From Pseudomonadota bacterium (lineage in GTDB: Bacteria; Pseudomonadota; Alphaproteobacteria; Rhizobiales; Kaistiaceae), in contig JAEWAD010000402.1 of assembly GCA_023391905.1 (NCBI GenBank), positions 1 to 11,560 on the forward strand: a stretch of 11,560 bases of DNA, written 5' to 3'. A program made the translations under genes and the position numbers. Positions 1 through 5,717 of the stretch are shown here, one piece after another (position 1 is the stretch's first letter; each line of letters opens with the position of its first letter). Below the pieces are notes generated by a model. It did no database searches, was not told the DNA's origin, and saw only the letters and a program-made list of their open reading frames with translations.

Positions 1-1382
1 ACGCCGCCTGGGCGCGCTGGGTGCGGCCGTGGACCCTGGCCGCCTGGATCTTCCTCACCCTCGGCATCGCCATGGGCTCCTACTGGGCCTATTACGAGCT
101 CGGCTGGGGCGGCTGGTGGTTCTGGGATCCGGTCGAGAACGCCAGCTTCATGCCGTGGCTGTCGGCCACCGCGCTGCTGCATTCGGCGATCGTCATGGAG
201 AAGCGCGAGGCGCTGAAGATCTGGACGATCCTGCTCGCCATCCTGACCTTCTCGCTGTCGCTGCTCGGCACCTTCCTGGTGCGGTCGGGCGTGCTGACCT
301 CGGTGCACGCCTTCGCCACGGACCCGACGCGCGGCATCTTCATCCTGATCATCCTCTGCATCTTCATCGGCGGCGCCTTCTCGCTGTTCGCCGCACGCGC
401 CGGCACGTTGAGCCAGGGCGGCCTGTTCGCGCCGATCAGCCGCGAGGGCGCGCTTGTCCTCAACAACCTGCTGCTGACGGCCGCCTGCGCGACAGTGCTG
501 GTCGGTACGCTCTATCCGCTGGCGCTCGAGGCGCTGACCGGCGAGAAGATCTCGGTCGGCGCGCCGTTCTTCGACATGACCTTCGGGCCGATGATGGTGC
601 CGTTGCTGATCGCGGTGCCGTTCGGGCCGTTCCTGGCCTGGAAGCGCGGCGATATCGTCGCCGCTGGCCAGCGCCTGCTCTTTGCGTTCGGCTCAGCGAT
701 GGCCGTCCTGATCCTCGGTCTCGCCCTGATGGGCACGCCGGCGGCGCTGGCGCTGTTCGGCGTGGCGCTCTCGGTCTGGCTGATGGTTGGCTCGATCTCG
801 GAAATCGCGTTCCGCATCAAGCTCGGCCGGGCCTCGCTCGCCGAGAGCTGGCGGCGCGGCGCCGGCCTGCCACGATCGGCCTGGGGCACGGCGGTGGCGC
901 ATTTCGGCGTCGGCGTCACGGTGCTCGGCGTCGTCGGGGCCACGGCCTGGAACAGCGAGGAGATCGCCACGCTGAAACCGGGCGAGGCGATGTCGATCGG
1001 CGCCTATTCCGTCACCATGGACGGCTTCGTACCGCTCAGCGCGTCGAACTATACCGGCACGGCGGTGCGCTTCACCGTGCGCGAGGGCGGCAATGTCGTC
1101 GCGACGATGGAGCCGGAGAAGCGGCTCTACACCGTGCCGAACACGCCGACCACGGAAGCCGCGATCAAGACCTTCGGCTTCTCGCAGCTCTATGTCTCGC
1201 TCGGCGACATCGCGACCGATGGCGCGACGGTGGTGCGTGTCTACTGGAAGACGCTGGTCACGCTGATCTGGATCGGCGCCCTGATCATGACGGCGGGCGG
1301 CGCCCTGTCGCTTTCCGACCGGCGGCTGCGCGTCGGCGCACCCAAGCCGGCGCGTCGCGCCGTTCCCGTGCCGGCGGAGTAG
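1..1382 (+). CDS. ccmF: Cytochrome c haem lyase subunit CcmF (CycK), C-terminal part, 5' end outside window
   Basis: CcmF is a multi-pass inner-membrane protein that receives haem from CcmE and, with CcmH, ligates it to apocytochrome c in the periplasm. The reading frame is open from base 3 and carries 459 codons; E. coli CcmF is about 650 residues, so roughly 200 N-terminal residues lie upstream. The tryptophan-rich WWD segment (GWGGWWFWDPVENASF) is at visible residues 35-50. It is followed by LLHS (His at visible residue 60) and SVHAF (His 102). Their 42-residue spacing equals that of the E. coli haem-ligand histidines 261 and 303. A third conserved His lies in AHFGVGV near visible residue 300. 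Hydrophobic segments run through the visible part, with a periplasmic loop near visible residues 315-410 before the last helix. The GTG at 21 is an internal valine codon, not a start. The stop codon lies 5 bases before ccmH, so the two are co-transcribed; ccmI and ccmE would be expected upstream. Confidence 0.95.
   Translation, partial: AAWARWVRPWTLAAWIFLTLGIAMGSYWAYYELGWGGWWFWDPVENASFMPWLSATALLHSAIVMEKREALKIWTILLAILTFSLSLLGTFLVRSGVLTSVHAFATDPTRGIFILIILCIFIGGAFSLFAARAGTLSQGGLFAPISREGALVLNNLLLTAACATVLVGTLYPLALEALTGEKISVGAPFFDMTFGPMMVPLLIAVPFGPFLAWKRGDIVAAGQRLLFAFGSAMAVLILGLALMGTPAALALFGVALSVWLMVGSISEIAFRIKLGRASLAESWRRGAGLPRSAWGTAVAHFGVGVTVLGVVGATAWNSEEIATLKPGEAMSIGAYSVTMDGFVPLSASNYTGTAVRFTVREGGNVVATMEPEKRLYTVPNTPTTEAAIKTFGFSQLYVSLGDIATDGATVVRVYWKTLVTLIWIGALIMTAGGALSLSDRRLRVGAPKPARRAVPVPAE
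1376..1379 (+). promoter_or_regulatory. Ribosome binding site of ccmH
   Basis: GGAG lies 8 bases before the ATG at 1388 and sits inside the last codons of ccmF. This supports the chosen ccmH start and suggests that translation of the two genes is linked. Confidence 0.6.
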
Positions 1383-1387
1383 CGTCG

Positions 1388-1843
1388 ATGCGCCGTCTCC
1401 TGCTCGCCCTTTCCTTCCTTGTCGCCGCCCTGCCGGCCTTCGCCGTGCAGCCGGACGAGGTCCTGAAGGACCCCGCGCTCGAGGCTCGGGCGAGGGCGCT
1501 TTCCGTCGAATTGCGCTGCCTCGTCTGCCAGAGCCAGTCGATCGATGATTCGGATGCGCAGATCGCGCGTGACCTCCGGATCCTCGTCCGCGAGCGGCTC
1601 GAGGCGGGCGACACGGACGACCAGGTCAAGGCGTTCCTGGTCGATCGCTATGGCGAATACGTGCTGCTGAAGCCGCGCTTCACCTGGCACACCGCCATCC
1701 TGTGGGGCGCGCCGCCCGTGCTCCTTATCCTCGGCGGAACCTTGGCTTTCGGGCTTTTCCGGCGTCGCCGCGCGGCAGCTCCGACTGGGCTGACTCGCGA
1801 GGAAGAGGCCCGCGTCGAGGCGCTTCTGTCGCGCGACGACTAG
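1388..1843 (+). CDS. ccmH: Cytochrome c maturation thiol protein CcmH (CycL)
   Basis: CcmH is a membrane-anchored periplasmic thioredoxin-like factor. It keeps the CXXCH cysteines of apocytochrome c reduced and works with CcmF in haem ligation. The 151-residue product begins with a signal peptide (MRRLLLALSFLVAALPAFA, likely cleaved before VQPDE). It carries the family motif LRCLVCQ, with the two redox cysteines at residues 44 and 47, then the helical SQSIDDSDAQIARDLR segment. One transmembrane helix lies at about residues 103-122, followed by a short basic and acidic cytoplasmic tail. This is the short, single-domain form found in alphaproteobacteria, where the CcmI part is a separate gene, unlike the longer fused CcmH of E. 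coli. It starts 5 bases after the ccmF stop with GGAG inside the ccmF end, so the two form one operon. No terminator is visible directly after it. Confidence 0.95.
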   Translation: MRRLLLALSFLVAALPAFAVQPDEVLKDPALEARARALSVELRCLVCQSQSIDDSDAQIARDLRILVRERLEAGDTDDQVKAFLVDRYGEYVLLKPRFTWHTAILWGAPPVLLILGGTLAFGLFRRRRAAAPTGLTREEEARVEALLSRDD

Positions 1844-1850
1844 CGCGCGC

Positions 1851-1877
1851 CGAACATTACGAACCTTTCATGTTCGT
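1851..1877 (+). promoter_or_regulatory. Nested inverted repeat in the degP leader, possible operator
   Basis: CGAACAT (1851-1857) pairs perfectly with ATGTTCG (1870-1876), and inside it ACGAAC (1859-1864) pairs with GTTCGT (1872-1877). GAAC thus occurs twice directly, with starts 9 bases apart, and once inverted. It lies about 100 bases before the degP start and just after the ccmH stop. It could bind a regulator as a dimer, and the response regulator encoded after degP is an obvious candidate, but this is inference. No convincing -35/-10 pair could be assigned beside it. Confidence 0.4.
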
Positions 1878-1963
1878 GTCAGGCGGCTGTAAGGTTGCCT
1901 GCCCCATCTTCGTCGTCATGGAGCAGCGACCTCCCGCGCAGCTCACCCTTCAGAAATGTCGAC

Positions 1964-1967
1964 GGAG
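1964..1967 (+). promoter_or_regulatory. Ribosome binding site that decides the degP start
   Basis: GGAG lies 6 bases before the ATG at 1974. The alternative in-frame ATG at 1956 has only GCTCACCCTTCAGA before it, with no purine-rich site, so 1974 is preferred. Confidence 0.6.
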
Positions 1968-1973
1968 ACAGCA

Positions 1974-3500
1974 ATGACCGAACAGACTCCCGCTCCGAAG
2001 CCCACCCAGCGGTTCCGCACTCGCGCCCTGCTCGGCACGGCGCTCGCCGCCGTGATCGTCGGCGGACTCGCGGGGCAGGCTGTTGTCAGCTCCCACACCC
2101 CGGCCTACGCCGAGGCGGTTCGCGTGCAGCCGCAGCAGATGCCGAGCTTCGCCGACCTGGTCGACAAGGTGAAGCCCGCTGTCGTCAGCGTCCGCGTCAA
2201 GTCCACCACGCCTGCTGCCGACGAAATGGGCGGCCCGGATGCGTTCGGCTTCCCGAACCCGGACCAGTTCCCGCCCGGCTCGCCGATGGAGCGCTTCTTC
2301 CGCCAGTTCCAGGATCAGCGCGGCCAGCAGGGCCAGAACCGGATGCAGCGCCCGCAGCAGCGCCAGTCCGTCGGCCTCGGCTCCGGCTTCTTCATCTCCG
2401 AGGACGGCTATGTCGTGACGAACAACCACGTCGTCGACGGCGCCAGCGAGTTCACCATCACCAATTCGGACGGCAAGGAATTCAGCGCCCGTCTGATCGG
2501 CACCGACGAGAAGACCGATCTGGCTCTGCTCAAGGTCGATGACAAGGAGAAGTTCACCTACGTCGAGTTCGCCAAGGGCGAGACCCGTGTCGGCGACTGG
2601 GTCGTGGCCGTCGGCAACCCGTTCGGCCTCGGCGGCACCGTGACGGCCGGTATCGTTTCGGCCAAGGGCCGCGAGATCGGCGCCGGTCCGTATGACGACT
2701 TCATCCAGATCGACGCCTCGGTGAACAAGGGCAACTCCGGTGGCCCGACCTTCGATCTCAGCGGCCAGGTCATCGGCATCAACACCGCGATCTACTCGCC
2801 GTCGGGCGGTAGCGTCGGCATCGCCTTCGACATCCCGGCCGCCACCGCAGAGCGTGTCATCAAGGACCTGAAGGAGCATGGCGAGGTCGTCCGCGGCTGG
2901 CTCGGCGTGCAGATCCAGCCGATCACCAAGGACATCGCCGACAGCCTGAACCTGAAGGAAGCCAAGGGTGCGCTCGTCAGCGAGCCGCAGGAAGACAGCC
3001 CGGCCACCGTTGCCGGCATCAAGTCCGGCGACGCCATCCTGTCGGTTGACGGCAAGACGGTCGAGGACGCCCGCAACCTGGCGCAGATCATCGCCGGCTA
3101 TGCGCCGGATACGACGGTCAAGCTCAGCGTCTGGCGCGGCGGCAAGGCCGAGGAAGTCGACGTCAAGCTCGGCAAGCTTCCGGGTTCCGAGAAGCAGGCC
3201 AGCCTGAAGCAGGGTGACGAGAAGGGCGGCTCGGTCGCCGATCTCGGCCTCGCGCTGACCTCGGCCCCGGACGGCAAGGGTGTCGTGGTCGCCGACGTCG
3301 ATCCGAACGGCCCGGCCGCGGATCAGGGCATCCAGACCGGCGACATCATTCTCGCGGTCGGCGGCAGTGAGGTAACGCGTCCCGGCGACGTCGAGCGTGA
3401 AGTCGTCGATGCCAAGAAGCAGGGCATGAAGGCCGTGCTGATGCGGGTCAAGTCAGGGGAGCAGACCCGCTTCGTGGCCCTGCCCTTCGGCAAGGCCTGA
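1974..3500 (+). CDS. degP: Periplasmic serine protease/chaperone DegP (Do/HtrA family)
   Basis: DegP is an ATP-independent protease and chaperone that handles misfolded proteins in the periplasm. The product is 508 residues from the ATG at 1974. It starts with a long signal peptide: a basic segment, then a hydrophobic core, with likely cleavage after AYA at residue 46. A glutamine-rich stretch at about residues 105-132 precedes the protease core, matching the LA-loop region of the family. The catalytic triad is visible: His152 in TNNHVV, Asp182 in TDLALLK and Ser255 in GNSGGP. Two PDZ domains follow, at about residues 305-395 and 420-505, as in DegP/DegQ rather than the single-PDZ DegS type. 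The gene stands alone between the ccm genes and a strong terminator, with its own 130-base leader containing an inverted repeat. It may also receive transcription from ccmH, because no terminator lies between them. degP versus degQ cannot be settled from sequence alone; rhizobial annotations usually use degP. Confidence 0.95.
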   Translation: MTEQTPAPKPTQRFRTRALLGTALAAVIVGGLAGQAVVSSHTPAYAEAVRVQPQQMPSFADLVDKVKPAVVSVRVKSTTPAADEMGGPDAFGFPNPDQFPPGSPMERFFRQFQDQRGQQGQNRMQRPQQRQSVGLGSGFFISEDGYVVTNNHVVDGASEFTITNSDGKEFSARLIGTDEKTDLALLKVDDKEKFTYVEFAKGETRVGDWVVAVGNPFGLGGTVTAGIVSAKGREIGAGPYDDFIQIDASVNKGNSGGPTFDLSGQVIGINTAIYSPSGGSVGIAFDIPAATAERVIKDLKEHGEVVRGWLGVQIQPITKDIADSLNLKEAKGALVSEPQEDSPATVAGIKSGDAILSVDGKTVEDARNLAQIIAGYAPDTTVKLSVWRGGKAEEVDVKLGKLPGSEKQASLKQGDEKGGSVADLGLALTSAPDGKGVVVADVDPNGPAADQGIQTGDIILAVGGSEVTRPGDVEREVVDAKKQGMKAVLMRVKSGEQTRFVALPFGKA

Positions 3501-3556
3501 AAACGGCCGATGGCCGGCGAGGGACCTGTGTGAGCCCCAGTACCCTCGCTGGGCCT

Positions 3557-3591
3557 GGCAGGCGGGATGTTTATCCCGCCTGCCTCTTTTT
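3557..3591 (+). terminator. Strong intrinsic terminator after degP
   Basis: A perfect 11-base-pair stem, GGCAGGCGGGA (3557-3567) with TCCCGCCTGCC (3574-3584), encloses the 6-base loop TGTTTA and is followed at once by TCTTTTT (3585-3591). This is a classic Rho-independent terminator 56 bases after the degP stop. It separates degP from the two-component genes. Confidence 0.92.
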
Positions 3592-3592
3592 C

Positions 3593-3615
3593 GTTGTGAG
3601 GGGCATCTGCACAAC
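3593..3615 (+). promoter_or_regulatory. Inverted repeat between the terminator and the response regulator gene
   Basis: GTTGTG (3593-3598) and CACAAC (3610-3615) are perfect inverted arms separated by 11 bases. They occupy nearly half of the 50 bases between the degP terminator and the response regulator ATG. The site may be an operator, perhaps for autoregulation, or may arise by chance; arms of 6 bases are short. No recognisable -35/-10 pair was found here. Confidence 0.3.
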
Positions 3616-3641
3616 CTGGAAAAAGAGACTAACCTGCGGCC

Positions 3642-4322
3642 ATGCGAATCCTGCTTGTCGAAGATGATCGTGAGACGGCCAGCTACCTCCTGAAGGCGTT
3701 GCGCGAGGCTGGCCATGTGCCCGACCACGCCGCCGATGGCGAGGAGGGCGCCTTCCTGCTCGATTCCAACAAGTATGACGTCATCGTCGTCGACCGGATG
3801 CTGCCCAAGAAGGACGGGCTGACGCTGGTCGAGGAGACGCGGCGCAAGGGCAACGACACGCCCGTTCTCATCCTTTCGGCGCTGGGCCAGGTCGATGATC
3901 GCGTCACGGGCCTGCGCGCCGGCGGCGACGACTATCTCGCCAAGCCCTACGCCTTCTCCGAACTGCTCGCCCGCATCGAGGTGCTGGCCCGCCGCCGCAA
4001 GCCCGGCGAAGCTGAGACGCTGCTGAAGGTCGGAGACCTCGAACTCGACCGCCTCAGCCATCTCGTCCGCCGCGGCGACATCAACATCCCGCTGCAGCCG
4101 CGCGAATTCCGCCTGCTCGAATATCTGATGAAGCATGCCGGCCAGGTCGTGACCCGCACGATGCTGCTGGAGAATGTCTGGGACTATCACTTCGACCCGC
4201 AGACCAACGTCATCGACGTGCACATTTCGCGCCTGCGCTCGAAGATCGACAAGGGCTTCGCCGAGCCGTTGCTGCATACGGTTCGTGGCGCCGGATACAT
4301 GGTCCGTGACAGCGTTCGGTAA
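3642..4322 (+). CDS. OmpR/PhoB-family response regulator
   Basis: This is a DNA-binding response regulator of 226 residues, the usual length for the OmpR family. The receiver domain (about residues 1-118) has the acidic pocket Glu7-Asp8-Asp9 in LLVEDD, the phospho-acceptor Asp51 in VVDRMLP, the switch residue Ser79 and Lys101 in LAKPY. The winged-helix domain (about 130-224) contains LQPREFRLLEYLMKH, the recognition-helix region NVIDVHISRLRSKID and the family-typical end VRGAGYMVRD. The start MRILLVEDD is the normal family N-terminus, although no clear ribosome binding site precedes it; the purine-rich GAAAAAGAGA is too far upstream. The gene overlaps its sensor kinase by 17 bases, so the two form a pair. 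Its position next to degP suggests, but does not prove, a role in envelope stress. No specific gene symbol is justified. Confidence 0.95.
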   Translation: MRILLVEDDRETASYLLKALREAGHVPDHAADGEEGAFLLDSNKYDVIVVDRMLPKKDGLTLVEETRRKGNDTPVLILSALGQVDDRVTGLRAGGDDYLAKPYAFSELLARIEVLARRRKPGEAETLLKVGDLELDRLSHLVRRGDINIPLQPREFRLLEYLMKHAGQVVTRTMLLENVWDYHFDPQTNVIDVHISRLRSKIDKGFAEPLLHTVRGAGYMVRDSVR

Positions 4323-5700
4323 GGTCGTCCGCACGACCGCCTTCAAGCTCTCGGCCGTCTATTTCGTCGTCTTCACGGTGTTCGCCGTTGTCTTCGTCGG
4401 CTGGATCACGCGCGAGACGGATAGCTTCCTGACGCAGCAGGTGCGCGACACGATCGATGCCGAGATCGGCGTCCTGGCCGACGAGGGCCTGCGGGGCGGC
4501 CTGACGGGCATCGTCGCCGCCATCGAGCAGCGCAGCCGCATTCCCGGCGCGAGCCTGTTCGTGGTGACGGATTCGCAGGGCCGCGTCGTCGCCGGCAACG
4601 TCACCGAGGTGCCGCCGGCGCTGTTGAAGCTGAGCGGGCTCGATCCGGTCACCGTCCCCTACAAGCGGCTGGAGGGCGAATCCGGGCACCATGTCGCCAT
4701 GGTCCAGGTGCTGCCGCTGCCCAACAATTTCCGCATGCTGGTCGGCCGCGACATCAGCGAGGTCGAGCGCATCCGGGACGTCATCGGCAAGGCGACGATC
4801 GGCGCGCTCGGCCTGCTCATCCTGCTCGCCCTCCTGTCCTGGTTCTTCGTCAGCCGCCGCGTGCTGAAGCGGATCGATTCCGTTACCGCCACCAGCCGCC
4901 GCATCATGGCGGGCGATCTGTCGGGTCGGCTCGAAGTGACGCCGGCCGGCGACGAGTTCGATCGCCTGGCGGAGAACCTCAACACCATGCTCGACCGCAT
5001 CGAGCACCTGATGCACGGCCTCAAGGACGTCTCCGACAACATCGCGCACGATCTGAAGACGCCGCTGACGCGGCTGCGGACCCGGGTCGAGGCAACGCTG
5101 GCCGGGCCCGAGGATACGCCGACCTATCGCGCGGCGCTCGAGGCGACGATCGACGAGGCGGACCAGCTGATCCGCACCTTCAACGCGCTCCTGATGATCG
5201 CCCGCGTCGAGGCCGGCTCGCCGGATGGCGCCATCGGCCCGATCGACATCGCCACCATCGCCGCCGACGTCGTCGAGTTCTACGAGCCGGTCGCCGAGGA
5301 GGCCGGTGTCGCGCTGACGCTGACGCAGGACGAGACGCTGCCGATGGAGGGCAGCCGCGAACTGATCAGCCAGGCGCTCGCCAACCTGCTCGACAACGCG
5401 ATCAAATATGTGAAGAGCGGCGAGGGCGGGCCGGAAGCCCCCGCGGTAGCCGTCGAGGCGCGCTGGATCGGCGACGACGTCGTGGTCTCCGTGTCCGACA
5501 ACGGCCCCGGAATCCCGCCCGAGGAGCGCATGCATGTGCTGCAGCGTTTCGTGCGGCTGGAAAAGAGTCGTTCACAGCCAGGCAGCGGTCTCGGCCTCAG
5601 CCTTGTCGATGCGGTTGCGAGGCTTCACCATGGCGAGGTCGCCATGAGCGATGCCGGACCGGGACTCGTCGTGACGCTGCGCTTCCCCGTCCAGACCTGA
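4306..5700 (+). CDS. Membrane sensor histidine kinase, partner of the upstream regulator
   Basis: This is a 464-residue transmembrane sensor kinase that should phosphorylate the response regulator encoded just before it. Transmembrane helices lie at about residues 14-34 and 163-183, bracketing a periplasmic sensor domain of about 130 residues that I do not recognise as a named fold. A HAMP linker (about 184-236) precedes the dimerisation domain with phospho-acceptor His248 in NIAHDLKTPLTRLR. The ATPase domain shows the N box (LANLLDNAIKY, Asn360 and Asn364), G1 box (DNGPGIP, 398-404) and G2 box (GSGLGLSLV, 427-435), so all catalytic elements are intact. The start is taken as GTG 4306: no ATG, GTG or TTG gives a better start before the first helix, and going further upstream would only translate the regulator's end out of frame. 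It has a weak ribosome binding site, consistent with coupling through the 17-base overlap. glnE follows 17 bases later. Confidence 0.93.
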   Translation: MTAFGKVVRTTAFKLSAVYFVVFTVFAVVFVGWITRETDSFLTQQVRDTIDAEIGVLADEGLRGGLTGIVAAIEQRSRIPGASLFVVTDSQGRVVAGNVTEVPPALLKLSGLDPVTVPYKRLEGESGHHVAMVQVLPLPNNFRMLVGRDISEVERIRDVIGKATIGALGLLILLALLSWFFVSRRVLKRIDSVTATSRRIMAGDLSGRLEVTPAGDEFDRLAENLNTMLDRIEHLMHGLKDVSDNIAHDLKTPLTRLRTRVEATLAGPEDTPTYRAALEATIDEADQLIRTFNALLMIARVEAGSPDGAIGPIDIATIAADVVEFYEPVAEEAGVALTLTQDETLPMEGSRELISQALANLLDNAIKYVKSGEGGPEAPAVAVEARWIGDDVVVSVSDNGPGIPPEERMHVLQRFVRLEKSRSQPGSGLGLSLVDAVARLHHGEVAMSDAGPGLVVTLRFPVQT

Positions 5701-5703
5701 CGC

Positions 5704-5710
5704 GGAAGGA
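5704..5710 (+). promoter_or_regulatory. Ribosome binding site of glnE
   Basis: GGAAGGA lies 7 bases before the ATG at 5718, in the 17-base gap after the kinase stop. It is a strong site and supports both the glnE start and reading glnE as the third gene of the operon. Confidence 0.75.
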
Positions 5711-5717
5711 CAGGGCG

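Noticed and set aside
1880..1910. CAGGC/GCCTG 5-base hairpin and a CCCCATCTT element resembling a heat-shock sigma factor -10 in the degP leader
   Set aside because: The stem is short and has no T-run, and no CTTG-type -35 lies at the right distance, so neither a terminator nor a heat-shock promoter is supported.
1956..1973. Earlier degP start at ATG 1956, adding MSTETA
   Set aside because: There is no Shine-Dalgarno sequence before it, whereas GGAG sits 6 bases before the ATG at 1974.
3536..3553. CCCAG/CTGGG hairpin between degP and its terminator
   Set aside because: The 5-base stem with an 8-base loop is weak, and the perfect 11-base stem just downstream is the clear terminator.
4174..4305. 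Earlier start for the sensor kinase at ATG 4174
   Set aside because: It would overlap the response regulator by 149 bases and add an Arg/Ser/Thr-rich stretch that is only the regulator's end read out of frame.
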